Shown: positions 1 through 7,274, counted from the stretch's first letter. The stretch: DNA of 18,472 bases from CALSPH01 sp041690035 (GCA_041690035.1 JBDNFC010000078.1:1-18472), one strand, 5' to 3'. A program made the numbers and translations. Notes: generated by a model not told the origin, from the sequence alone.

Positions 1-606
1 AGCACTAATCCCATATTGCATTCTTTTCAAAAAGCTGCAAGGCATTATAAAATTGATAAAACACTAATTGACCCTTTTTTTGAAAGTATGGAAATGGATT
101 TAGAAACCAACAATCATTCAGAAAAAAGTTATGGAGATTATATTTTTGGTAGTGCAGAAGTAGTAGGATTGATGTGTCTAAAAGTGTTTTGTGAAGGCAA
201 TGAAGAAGATTATCAAATTTTAATAAACCCTGCGAAATCTCTTGGTGCAGCTTTTCAGAAGGTAAACTTTTTGCGTGATATAAAAAGTGATTTTGCAGAA
301 AGAGGGAGAACCTATTTTCCTGAGATTAGTTTTCACCAATTTACAGAAATAGAGAAAGAATTGATTATTGAAGATATAAAAAAAGACTTTAATGACGCGT
401 ATAAGGGTATTGTTAGGTTGCCAATTTGCTGTAAATTTGGGGTTTATACAGCATATAAATATTACTTAAGGCTGTTATATAAAATTGAGCAAGAATCTGT
501 AGAAACAATTAAGCAAAGCAGAATAAGGGTGCCAGATTCAGAGAAAGTAGGATTACTTCTAAAGTCATATTTAAGATATAAAACAGGGGCTATCAAACAT
601 GTTTAA
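1..606 (+). CDS. crtB: Phytoene/squalene synthase, 3' part (5' end outside window)
   Basis: The frame is open from the first base, so the gene starts upstream of the window; about 201 C-terminal residues are present. Enzymes of this family condense two geranylgeranyl (or farnesyl) diphosphates head to head, the first committed step to carotenoids (or squalene). Visible family features are the YGDYIFGSAEVVG stretch (residues near nt 133-171), which matches the conserved Y-x-x-Y-x-x-G-x-V-G helix, and the second Asp-rich motif NFLRDIKSD (nt 265-291), whose two Asp bind the Mg-diphosphate, followed by ERGRTYFP. The first Asp-rich motif lies outside the window. The stop overlaps the next gene by 8 nt, which suggests translational coupling. 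Carotenoid rather than squalene synthesis is inferred from the motif style and the usual Bacteroidota context; no other crt gene is in view. Confidence 0.9.
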   Translation, partial: STNPILHSFQKAARHYKIDKTLIDPFFESMEMDLETNNHSEKSYGDYIFGSAEVVGLMCLKVFCEGNEEDYQILINPAKSLGAAFQKVNFLRDIKSDFAERGRTYFPEISFHQFTEIEKELIIEDIKKDFNDAYKGIVRLPICCKFGVYTAYKYYLRLLYKIEQESVETIKQSRIRVPDSEKVGLLLKSYLRYKTGAIKHV

Positions 607-1096
607 AAAACATATCTTAATATTTTTATTGTTGCAGGGCTTAATAAGTTTAGGTTTTATTAGTGCAAATAATTTAATAAAAATTAGGTTACTTTATCTA
701 CAAGTTGGCACAAGCGAAAAAGCTACAGATTCTATTATTAATTATACGAAAAACTATTCAAGCCTAAGTGCAGTGCATATCTGCTATCATGGAGCTGCAC
801 AATGCGCAAAAGCACAATATTTAATCAATCCATTTGGCAAATATACGCAGGCAAAAAAAGGCATCTCTATTATAGAAAAAGGAGTAGCAAAAGATAAATC
901 AAGTGTTGAAGCACGGTATGTAAGATATACTATTGAGTCAAATTTGCCCGCTATCATTCCATTTACAGATCATACAGAAGAAGATGTAAAACACATCAAA
1001 AAAAATCTAAAAAAAACAGATGCAAACTATCAAAATATCAAAAACTACCTAATACTTAAAGGAAGGTTAACAGCAGAAGAAAAAAAAACTATCTAA
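599..1096 (+). CDS. Small exported protein of unknown function, coupled to crtB
   Basis: A 165-residue protein with a hydrophobic N-terminal segment (residues about 5-23) that looks like a signal peptide, then a mostly helical, Lys-rich domain. Recognisable blocks are HGAAQCAKAQYLINPFGKYT, in the middle, and EARYVRYTIESNLPAII, followed by an acidic EED motif and a C-terminal LTAEEKK. From memory this E-x-R-x-x-R-x-x-I-x-x-N-x-P pattern recurs in uncharacterised Bacteroidota proteins encoded beside carotenoid genes; that is recall, not a search result. The ATG lies inside the last codons of the synthase gene (8-nt overlap), so the two are probably co-translated. The helical blocks could be degenerate TPR-like repeats, but I cannot show this. 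I assign no function. Confidence 0.75.
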   Translation: MFKKHILIFLLLQGLISLGFISANNLIKIRLLYLQVGTSEKATDSIINYTKNYSSLSAVHICYHGAAQCAKAQYLINPFGKYTQAKKGISIIEKGVAKDKSSVEARYVRYTIESNLPAIIPFTDHTEEDVKHIKKNLKKTDANYQNIKNYLILKGRLTAEEKKTI

Positions 1097-1125
1097 AATC
1101 AAGTGCTATTTTAGTTGAAAAAAAT

Positions 1126-1133
1126 TACCTTTG
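1126..1133 (+). promoter_or_regulatory. Bacteroidota -7 box (TACCTTTG) for the bactofilin-atp operon
   Basis: TACCTTTG matches the Bacteroidota sigma-ABfr -7 consensus TAnnTTTG exactly. It lies in the 42-nt gap after the crtB-linked gene and ends 5 nt before an ATG at 1139, so transcription would start at or within a base or two of that ATG. No good -33 TTTG is seen at the usual 19-20 nt spacing, which lowers confidence. It is the only such box I saw ahead of the ATP synthase genes. Confidence 0.5.
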
Positions 1134-1138
1134 CAAAT

Positions 1139-1525
1139 ATGTTTAACGGGAAAAACAAAGGAGAGAATTCTACAGGAACACTCAATACAATAGGTTATGG
1201 AACTAAAATCGATGGAAACATTTCGTCAAGTGGTGATTTGAGAATTGATGGCGATATAGATGGAAACCTAAAATCTAAAGCAAGAATAGTAGTAGGAGAC
1301 AAATCCACAATCAATGGAAGTATTCAAGCTGCAAATGCAATTATTGAAGGTAAAATAACCGGCAATGTAGAAGTTTCTGAAGTATTGTTTTTAAAATCAA
1401 CAGCCCTAATCGAAGGAGATATTACAATGCAAAAATTAGTGGTGGAAGATGGGGCAATATTTAATGGAAAAAGCACTATGCGCAGCCCTCAAAAAAATAT
1501 TAAAAATGAACCAACAGAATCGTAA
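1139..1525 (+). CDS. Bactofilin (polymer-forming cytoskeletal protein)
   Basis: A 128-residue bactofilin. Bactofilins polymerise without nucleotide into membrane-bound filaments built from a right-handed beta-helix. The helix is visible as regular short rungs with G/I/V spacing: SGDLRIDGDIDGNL, then VVGDKSTINGSI, IIEGKITGNVEV, ALIEGDI and VVEDGAIFNG. A disordered N-tail of about 20 residues and a short C-tail flank it, as is usual. I chose ATG 1139 over an in-frame TTG at 1115 because it yields an MFNGKNK start, like the MF-x-K membrane-targeting peptide of known bactofilins, and because a -7 promoter box lies between the two starts. The gene is first in the ATP synthase operon and its 3' end overlaps atpZ by 20 nt, so the filament may serve cell-envelope organisation near the synthase; that role is inference. 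Confidence 0.9.
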   Translation: MFNGKNKGENSTGTLNTIGYGTKIDGNISSSGDLRIDGDIDGNLKSKARIVVGDKSTINGSIQAANAIIEGKITGNVEVSEVLFLKSTALIEGDITMQKLVVEDGAIFNGKSTMRSPQKNIKNEPTES

Positions 1526-1721
1526 ATATCACAACAATGAATACGCCAAGTGGAGTGGAGTTGTTATGACAGGTATTATTAGTATTGTTGGCTTATCCCT
1601 ACTAGGAAAATATTTAGATAAAAAAATAAACCCAGAAAAAAGTTATTGTACAATTATTGGAGCAATTTTAGGTGTGTTATATTTTTTTTATAGCCTCATT
1701 AGTGCAGTAATCAAAAAATGA
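1506..1721 (+). CDS. atpZ: AtpZ/AtpI-family small membrane protein
   Basis: A 71-residue protein with two predicted membrane helices (about residues 17-34 and 47-66) joined by a short Lys-rich loop (GKYLDKKINPEK). The YAKWSG start of helix 1, the LGKYLDKK motif and the following IIGAILGV helix are typical of the AtpZ (Fo-associated) family, small proteins that precede subunit a and are thought to help ion supply or c-ring assembly. I use ATG 1506; a frame extension upstream to 1449 would only read bactofilin codons in another frame and adds no family sequence. It overlaps the bactofilin stop by 20 nt and its own stop overlaps the next ATG (ATGA), so translation is probably coupled. Confidence 0.85.
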   Translation: MNQQNRKYHNNEYAKWSGVVMTGIISIVGLSLLGKYLDKKINPEKSYCTIIGAILGVLYFFYSLISAVIKK

Positions 1722-2098
1722 AAAAGTTAATTCAAAATTTTCAATTTAAAATATTGATTCTTACATTAATATTGGCTTTATTGGTTTATATATTAAAAAA
1801 TACAATGCTGCCACAAATCCAAAACTGGGTTTATGTTAGTTTGATATATTATTTCTTGCTCAATGTAATCATTTATAAAATAACCCATAAAATTAATGTA
1901 AGTCCACGCAAAAGTGTGAACAGTGTTTTAATAGCTACAATGTTAAGATTATTTTGCACACTTACATTTCTTATTATAATACTGTTAATCAATGACATAA
2001 AAGATATTTCATCCATTATTTTATTTCTTTTTTTCTATTTTTGTTATTTAGTGTTTGAAATTTACCATTTAATTTATAAATTGCGCCCTCAAATTTAG
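1718..2098 (+). CDS. AtpI-like four-helix membrane protein of the ATP synthase operon
   Basis: A 126-residue, strongly hydrophobic protein with four predicted membrane helices (about 9-27, 37-54, 70-92, 97-119) and a basic loop (ITHKINVSPRKS) between helices 2 and 3. It starts in the ATGA overlap with atpZ and is followed by atpB. By position and topology it stands where atpI sits in other bacteria. AtpI helps assemble the c-ring and may insert Mg2+; sequence similarity to classic AtpI is too weak to claim by eye. The FEIYHLIYKLRP tail is characteristic of the Bacteroidota version as I recall it. The role in synthase assembly is inferred from position. Confidence 0.7.
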   Translation: MKKLIQNFQFKILILTLILALLVYILKNTMLPQIQNWVYVSLIYYFLLNVIIYKITHKINVSPRKSVNSVLIATMLRLFCTLTFLIIILLINDIKDISSIILFLFFYFCYLVFEIYHLIYKLRPQI

Positions 2099-2132
2099 GT
2101 TAGCCCAAATTTTAAAAAACATAGAATTAATA

Positions 2133-3269
2133 GTGCACACAGCAAAAAACATACATTTCATTTTTTATAAAATTCTTGTTTTACTCGCAGTTATTGTGAT
2201 AAAAACATCCATTTTTGCACAAACAGAGCATAGGGATGATCATCAATTGAATCATGGTAATGAATCATCTTTAGAAAATTATGGAGATAGTGCGTTAGGG
2301 AAATCGCATGACAGCAAAGCTGAAAAATTTGATGCGGGAAAAATGATTATTGAACACGTTTCAAATTCTCACTCATGGCATTTATGGGGTCATAGCGAAC
2401 TTGCCTTACCTATCATAATTTATAATAAAACTGCAAGCCGATGGGATATTTTTAGTTCAACTAAATTTAATCATGGACACGACACCTATTTAGGATATAG
2501 CCTTTCGCATGGAATAATTAGCCATGATAAGCAAGAAAAAATATTCGATTTGTCGCTTACCAAAAATGGAGCAGCAGCCATATTGGCTTCGATAGCCTTA
2601 GTTATTATAATGCTACTGGTAGCAAGAAACTATAAAAAAAGAGGCACAGCTTCACCTAAAGGGATTGCTTCATTTGTGGAGCCTTTGATATTGTTTTTAA
2701 AAGATGAAGTTATAAAGCCATCCATAGGAAAAGGTTATGAAAAGTTTGTCCCCTATCTGTTAACCTTGTTTTTCTTTATATTCATCAATAATTTATTTGG
2801 TTTAATACCTATATTTCCCGGAGGAGCAAATGTTACTGGAAATATTGCAATAACAGGCGTTTTGGCTTTAATTACATTTATCATTACAACGCTTAATGGA
2901 TCGAAGGATTATTGGAAACACATCTTTCTTCCACCAGGAGTGCCAAAATTCTTATGGATATTACTTATACCAATTGAAATTATCGGAGTTCTAACTAAAC
3001 CAATCGTATTGATGATTCGTTTATTTGCAAATATTACAGCAGGTCATATTATTATATTAGGCTTTTTTAGTCTTATATTTATTTTCTCAGAAATGAGTAA
3101 AGGATTAGGGTTAGGGGTATCGGTATTATCTGTAGCATTTACTACATTTATGAGTATGCTAGAACTTTTAGTAGCTTTTTTACAAGCGTATGTATTTACC
3201 TTATTATCTTCATTATATATAGGTTCAGCACGCGAAACACACTCACACGAAGAACAAGCACAACATTAA
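2133..3269 (+). CDS. atpB: F-type ATP synthase subunit a, with long exported His-rich N-terminus
   Basis: Subunit a carries the two proton half-channels of Fo. At 378 residues it is about 100 longer than the E. coli protein. Residues 1-30 form a signal peptide (basic start, hydrophobic core, IFAQ end). Residues 31-145 are an extracytoplasmic region with 12 histidines, which includes the family block HSWHLWG and PIIIY. From about residue 146 there are the usual helices; NNLFGLIPIFPGG and MIRLFANITAGHII are hallmark motifs, with the essential channel Arg at residue 296 (codon 3018-3020). The C-terminus is His/Glu-rich (HSHEEQAQH). The start used is GTG 2133; no ATG lies before the signal peptide in this frame. 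The gene follows the atpI-like gene by 34 nt and precedes atpE. Confidence 0.95.
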   Translation: MHTAKNIHFIFYKILVLLAVIVIKTSIFAQTEHRDDHQLNHGNESSLENYGDSALGKSHDSKAEKFDAGKMIIEHVSNSHSWHLWGHSELALPIIIYNKTASRWDIFSSTKFNHGHDTYLGYSLSHGIISHDKQEKIFDLSLTKNGAAAILASIALVIIMLLVARNYKKRGTASPKGIASFVEPLILFLKDEVIKPSIGKGYEKFVPYLLTLFFFIFINNLFGLIPIFPGGANVTGNIAITGVLALITFIITTLNGSKDYWKHIFLPPGVPKFLWILLIPIEIIGVLTKPIVLMIRLFANITAGHIIILGFFSLIFIFSEMSKGLGLGVSVLSVAFTTFMSMLELLVAFLQAYVFTLLSSLYIGSARETHSHEEQAQH

Positions 3270-3303
3270 ACAAATCAAATAATTAACATAAAAATATAAA
3301 AAC

Positions 3304-3573
3304 ATGACATTATTAAACATTTTCTCAACGATTATTACTCAAGCAGAAGTATCAACTTGGGGTTATTTAGGTGCAGGCATTGGTGCTGGATTAGCAGCAA
3401 TTGGTGCAGGTATAGGAATAGGCCAAATTGGTGGTTCGGCATTAGAGTCTATGGCTCGTCAGCCAGAAATTTCAGGTGATTTAAGATCAAACATGATTGT
3501 AGCTGCTGCCCTTGTAGAAGGTGCTGCATTTTTTGCAATTGTTGTTTGTTTATTAATTATCTTATTGAAGTAA
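3304..3573 (+). CDS. atpE: F-type ATP synthase subunit c
   Basis: The c-ring proteolipid, 89 residues, has two helices. Helix 1 holds a Gly/Ala repeat (GAGIGAGLAAIGAGIGIG, residues about 24-41), which packs the ring. The polar loop is ARQPE, and helix 2 carries the ion-binding Glu72 in ALVEGAAFF. The residue after Glu is Gly rather than the Ser/Thr of sodium-binding rings, so protons are the likely ion (inference). The extra 14 N-terminal residues before helix 1 are usual for this phylum. The leader just before the ATG is nearly pure A/T with no Shine-Dalgarno, as is normal for highly translated Bacteroidota genes. A strong hairpin follows the stop codon and separates it from atpF. Confidence 0.97.
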   Translation: MTLLNIFSTIITQAEVSTWGYLGAGIGAGLAAIGAGIGIGQIGGSALESMARQPEISGDLRSNMIVAAALVEGAAFFAIVVCLLIILLK

Positions 3574-3588
3574 TATTTATAAACAAGC

Positions 3589-3626
3589 TCAATCTAACTA
3601 ATGCCTAAAAGCATTGGTTAGATTGA
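3589..3626 (+). terminator. Strong hairpin between atpE and atpF (attenuator or mRNA-stability stem)
   Basis: An inverted repeat with arms at 3589-3604 and 3611-3626 around a CTAAAA loop forms a 16-bp RNA stem containing a single G-U pair. It lies 15 nt after the atpE stop and 24 nt before atpF. Only four U follow (3627-3630), then an A-run, so it is at best a weak intrinsic terminator. It may instead protect the 3' end of atpE mRNA or cut downstream expression, so that subunit c is made in excess of b, delta, alpha and gamma, as its ring stoichiometry needs. The stem is seen directly; its function is inference. Confidence 0.7.
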
Positions 3627-3650
3627 TTTTAAAAAAAATCCAATACACAA

Positions 3651-4163
3651 ATGGAATTATTATTAAGTAATTACGGATTGCCTATATGGATGAGCATTAC
3701 ATTTGGCTTAGTGATATATATTCTTGCAAAATTTGCATGGAAACCCATATTAAAAGCACTTGCCGAGAGAGAAAACGCAATTGATAGCGCGATTCTTCTT
3801 GCTGCAGAAACCAAAGCAGAGATGACAAAAATGCAATCACAAAATGAGGATCTATTAAAACAGGCAAGAGAAGAAAGAGATCAGATTCTTAAAGTTGCTA
3901 AAACAACTGGCGACAAGATGATTTTGGAGGCAAAAGAAGCTTCCATTTCAGAAGGCGCCAAAATGATTGCAAAAGCAAAAGCAGAAATTGAGCAAGAAAA
4001 AAATCAGGCAATGCTAGAACTTCGAAAGGAAGTCTCTTCATTATCACTTTTAATGGCAGAAAAAGTGATTGGCAAAAAATTTGAAAATCCTGCTGAACAA
4101 TCTTTATTTGTAGAAGAAAGATTAAAGGATTTAGGCACCATTCCATCGGCAAGTAAAAACTAA
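3651..4163 (+). CDS. atpF: F-type ATP synthase subunit b
   Basis: The peripheral stalk subunit, 170 residues. An N-terminal membrane helix (about residues 10-28) is followed by the conserved junction FAWKPILKALAERE, then a long, charged, Ala/Lys/Glu-rich helix with no Pro until near the C-terminus, which dimerises as a coiled coil and reaches up to delta at the top of F1. Length and layout are normal for a homodimeric b; no second b' gene is present. It lies 3 nt upstream of atpH, so the two are probably translated together. Confidence 0.95.
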   Translation: MELLLSNYGLPIWMSITFGLVIYILAKFAWKPILKALAERENAIDSAILLAAETKAEMTKMQSQNEDLLKQAREERDQILKVAKTTGDKMILEAKEASISEGAKMIAKAKAEIEQEKNQAMLELRKEVSSLSLLMAEKVIGKKFENPAEQSLFVEERLKDLGTIPSASKN

Positions 4164-4166
4164 TAC

Positions 4167-4706
4167 ATGTCTAATAATAAAATATCATTTAGATACGCAA
4201 AATCTTTATTTGATGTAGTAAAAGCAAATAAAACATTAGAAGAAACAATTGTAGCAATCTATACCTTTAACAAGGCATGTAATGAAAACAGGGATTTAGT
4301 GCTCGCACTGAAAAGCCCTATTATTACGGGGACTAAAAAAAGCAATATCTTAAAGGCTGTTTTTACAAACTTCAATAGTGACCTTAGCAATTTTATGGAT
4401 ATGGTAATTTTAAAAAAGAGGGCAGGTAATTTACAAAATATCATGAAAGAATTTGTAAATATATACAATGCTCATAATCAAATATTGGAGGCAGAGGTGG
4501 TTTCTGCAATCGCATTATCAAAAGATGAAATAGCACAAATTATAGCATTATTGATAAGCAAAACTGGGGCAAAAAAAATAAACTTAACTGAAAAAGTAAA
4601 TCCAGCGATTATTGGTGGATTAATTATAAAATATGGCGATTTACTAATGGATAGCAGTATATCATCAGAAATAAACAATTTAAAGAAAGCATTAAAAATA
4701 GCATAA
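4167..4706 (+). CDS. atpH: F-type ATP synthase subunit delta
   Basis: A 179-residue OSCP/delta subunit that links subunit b to the top of the alpha3beta3 head. The N-terminal helical domain begins with the typical ISFRYAKSLFDVVK (family pattern R-Y-A-x-A-L-F) and holds LKSPIITGTKKSNIL; the C-terminal domain ends with the signature PAIIGGLIIKYGDLLMDSSI (family pattern G-G-x-x-x-x-x-G-D-x-x-x-D-x-S). It starts 3 nt after atpF and ends 5 nt before atpA. Confidence 0.95.
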   Translation: MSNNKISFRYAKSLFDVVKANKTLEETIVAIYTFNKACNENRDLVLALKSPIITGTKKSNILKAVFTNFNSDLSNFMDMVILKKRAGNLQNIMKEFVNIYNAHNQILEAEVVSAIALSKDEIAQIIALLISKTGAKKINLTEKVNPAIIGGLIIKYGDLLMDSSISSEINNLKKALKIA

Positions 4707-4711
4707 ATATT

Positions 4712-6289
4712 ATGGCAGCAATTAGACCAGATGAAGTATCAAATATACTTAAAGAACAATTAACACAGGTAAAATCGGCAACACAATTACAAGAGGTAGG
4801 AACCGTGCTACAAGTTGGTGATGGAATTGCTAGAATATATGGACTTACACAAGTTCAAAGTGGCGAACTTGTAGAATTTGATAGTGGAATGAAAGCCATA
4901 GTATTAAATCTAGAGGAAGATAATGTGGGTGCTGTATTGTTTGGTAATTCTTCTGAGATAAAAGAAGGAGATACTGTAAAACGCACTGGAACCATAGCAT
5001 CCATAAAAGTAGGCGAAGGCCTTGTGGGAAGGGTTATCAATACCCTTGGTGAACCAATAGATGGAAAAGGCCCAATAACAGGAGAATTATTTGAAATGCC
5101 AATTGAGCGTAAAGCCCCTGGGGTATTGTATAGAGAGCCGGTAAAAGAACCATTGCAAACTGGTATTAAAGCAATAGATGCTATGATTCCGATAGGAAGA
5201 GGGCAAAGAGAACTTATTATTGGTGATAGACAAACAGGTAAATCTGCAGTAGCAATAGATACAATTATAAATCAAAAAGAGTTTTATGAAAAAGGAAAAC
5301 CTGTGTATTGTATTTATGTGGCAGTTGGCCAAAAAGAGTCTACTGTAAAACAAGTTGTAAAGGTTTTAGAAGAAACAGGTGCAATTAACTATACAGTAGT
5401 GGTTTGTGCATCTGCGGCAGAGCCAGCTCCATTACAATTTTTTGCTCCGATGAGTGGCGCAGCTATTGGAGAATTTTTTAGAGATAGAGGACTACCAGCA
5501 CTAATTGTTTTTGATGATTTGTCAAAACAAGCAGTAGCATATCGCGAAGTTTCTCTATTATTAAAACGACCTCCGGGCAGAGAAGCCTATCCAGGTGATG
5601 TATTTTATTTACACTCTAGATTACTTGAAAGGGCATGTAAATTAAATAGTAGCGACAAAATTGCTCAAGGCATGAATGATTTGCCTGAATCTATTAAACA
5701 CCTTGTAAAAGGTGGAGGGTCTCTTACAGCATTACCAATTATTGAAACACAAGCGGGAGATGTATCGGCATATATTCCAACAAATGTCATTTCTATCACT
5801 GATGGTCAAATCTTTTTAGAATCAAATCTTTTTAATGCAGGTGTAAGACCGGCAATTAATGTAGGTATTTCTGTATCAAGGGTAGGAGGTTCTGCGCAAA
5901 TTAAACCTATGAAAAAAGTGGCTGGAACATTAAAATTAGACCAAGCACAATACAGAGAACTGGAGGCTTTTGCAAAATTTGGTTCTGACCTAGATGCTGT
6001 TACAAAATTGGTATTAGACAAAGGAAGTAGAAATGTGGAGATATTAAAACAAGCTCAATATTCACCTTTGCGTGTGGATCAACAAATTGCAATAATATAC
6101 CTAGGTTCTATAGGTGCTCTAACGAAATTGCCGGTAAATAAAGTACGAGAATTTGAAAGTAAATATCTATCCTTTTTGGAAACAAATCATAAAGATATTC
6201 TAAATAAATTAAGCGCTGGTGAATACTCTGACGAAATCACCAATGCATTGCTAGAAGTGGCAACAGAATTGATGGCTGGTATGATCTAA
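4712..6289 (+). CDS. atpA: F-type ATP synthase subunit alpha
   Basis: The non-catalytic nucleotide-binding F1 subunit, 525 residues and slightly longer than the E. coli protein. Visible parts are the N-terminal beta-barrel (to about residue 95), the P-loop GDRQTGKS at 171-178, the Walker B region ALIVFDDLSKQAVAYR, the PPGREAYPGDVFYLHSRLLE signature, and the SVSRVGGSAQ motif whose Arg390 is the finger that reaches the catalytic site of beta. The C-terminal helical domain is complete. No neighbouring beta gene follows; atpG is next after 35 nt. The catalytic partner must therefore be encoded at another locus. Confidence 0.98.
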   Translation: MAAIRPDEVSNILKEQLTQVKSATQLQEVGTVLQVGDGIARIYGLTQVQSGELVEFDSGMKAIVLNLEEDNVGAVLFGNSSEIKEGDTVKRTGTIASIKVGEGLVGRVINTLGEPIDGKGPITGELFEMPIERKAPGVLYREPVKEPLQTGIKAIDAMIPIGRGQRELIIGDRQTGKSAVAIDTIINQKEFYEKGKPVYCIYVAVGQKESTVKQVVKVLEETGAINYTVVVCASAAEPAPLQFFAPMSGAAIGEFFRDRGLPALIVFDDLSKQAVAYREVSLLLKRPPGREAYPGDVFYLHSRLLERACKLNSSDKIAQGMNDLPESIKHLVKGGGSLTALPIIETQAGDVSAYIPTNVISITDGQIFLESNLFNAGVRPAINVGISVSRVGGSAQIKPMKKVAGTLKLDQAQYRELEAFAKFGSDLDAVTKLVLDKGSRNVEILKQAQYSPLRVDQQIAIIYLGSIGALTKLPVNKVREFESKYLSFLETNHKDILNKLSAGEYSDEITNALLEVATELMAGMI

Positions 6290-6324
6290 AAAAAATAGTG
6301 CAAGGGGCAAGGAAAATTTAACAC

Positions 6325-7209
6325 ATGGCAAATTTAAAGGAAGTAAGGTATAGAATTAGTTCAACCATTGGAACACAGCAAATAACCAAAGCGATGAAAT
6401 TGGTTTCTGCAACAAAACTGCGCAAGGCAACAATGGCAATTACGCAAATGCGTCCTTATGCTACTAAACTTCAAGGGATTTTATCTAACCTAACGGATGC
6501 TGTGGATGATGAAAAACTAAGTGTATATTTTACCCAAAAAGAGGTAAAAAATATACTCATTGTTGCGGTATCTTCTGATAGGGGATTATGCGGTGCATTT
6601 AATGCCAATATTGCTAAAAAGGTAAAATTTATTGTAAAGGGAAATTACGAAGATTTATTAAAAACAGGCAATGTTCATTTATTGCCTATAGGAAAAAAAG
6701 CATACGAAATGTTAAAGAAAACTGAGCAATATAGCTATCACCCTGAATTTGTTTCTACCTTTCAAGAACTTTCTGCAAAACAGGTTTTTAATGTTGGAGA
6801 AGATATACTTGCAAAGTTTAGGGCAAATGAATATGACAAAGTAATTATGGTTTATAATAGATTTGTAAATGCAGCTACACAAATTATTACCGCAGAAACA
6901 TTGTTGCCTGTACTTGCCAAGCCTGAAGAAGAAGCTACTCACACCAAAAATGATTATATCTTTGAACCATCAAAAGTAGAAATATTAGAAGAGTTGATAC
7001 CTAGAACTTTAAAAACACAATTATATAAAGCCACCTTAGATAGTTTCGCAAGCGAGCATGGTGCGAGGATGGTTTCTATGGACAAGGCAACAGAAAATGC
7101 AGGCGAATTGCTGAAAAACTTAAAAATAGAATACAACAAAGCACGTCAAGCAGCTATTACCAATGAAATTTCTGAAATAGTGGGTGGTGCGGCAGCTCTA
7201 GAAAACTAG
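6325..7209 (+). CDS. atpG: F-type ATP synthase subunit gamma
   Basis: The central rotor shaft, 294 residues. The N-terminal helix starts with the classic LKEVRYRISSTIGTQQITKA and KLVSATKLRKA; the Rossmann-like middle domain carries SSDRGLCGAFNANI; the C-terminal helix holds ENAGELLKNLKIEYNKARQA and ITNEISEIVGGAAAL. These two helices form the coiled coil inside the alpha-beta head. The stretch before the C-terminal helix (KPEEEATHTKNDYIFEPSK) matches the usual Bacteroidota form. It is the last gene of the operon; the next gene is on the opposite strand. Confidence 0.97.
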   Translation: MANLKEVRYRISSTIGTQQITKAMKLVSATKLRKATMAITQMRPYATKLQGILSNLTDAVDDEKLSVYFTQKEVKNILIVAVSSDRGLCGAFNANIAKKVKFIVKGNYEDLLKTGNVHLLPIGKKAYEMLKKTEQYSYHPEFVSTFQELSAKQVFNVGEDILAKFRANEYDKVIMVYNRFVNAATQIITAETLLPVLAKPEEEATHTKNDYIFEPSKVEILEELIPRTLKTQLYKATLDSFASEHGARMVSMDKATENAGELLKNLKIEYNKARQAAITNEISEIVGGAAALEN

Positions 7210-7251
7210 TATTAATTTTAATATCCTAAAATAACGGTTTAATAAACATAG

Positions 7252-7274
7252 ATTACGCATTTCTAATGCTTAAT
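7252..7274. terminator. Weak hairpin in the convergent atpG / pfkB junction
   Basis: The 98-nt gap between the two convergent genes contains an imperfect stem: ATTA (7252-7255) pairs with TAAT (7271-7274) and GCATT (7257-7261) with AATGC (7265-7269) around a TCT loop, with a C/T mismatch between the two stems. It is followed by TTTGGGTTT rather than a clean U-run. It could end transcription from either side, but it is weak. No better terminator is seen in the gap. Confidence 0.3.

Noticed and set aside
1093..1114. Inverted repeat CTAAAAT / ATTTTAG with an 8-nt loop before the bactofilin gene
   Set aside because: The stem is only 7 bp, mostly A-T, with no U-run after it; too weak to call a terminator in AT-rich DNA.
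1115..1138. TTG-initiated N-terminal extension of bactofilin (MKKITFAN)
   Set aside because: It overlaps a consensus -7 box, and the shorter start gives the expected MF-x-K bactofilin N-terminus.
3361..3425. Short direct repeats of GGTGCAGG-like sequence in atpE
   Set aside because: They encode the Gly/Ala packing motif of the c subunit, so protein constraint explains them.
3898..4152. Minus-strand open frame within atpF
   Set aside because: It is antisense to the coiled-coil coding part of subunit b and shows Leu/Phe bias expected from the complement of Lys/Glu codons.
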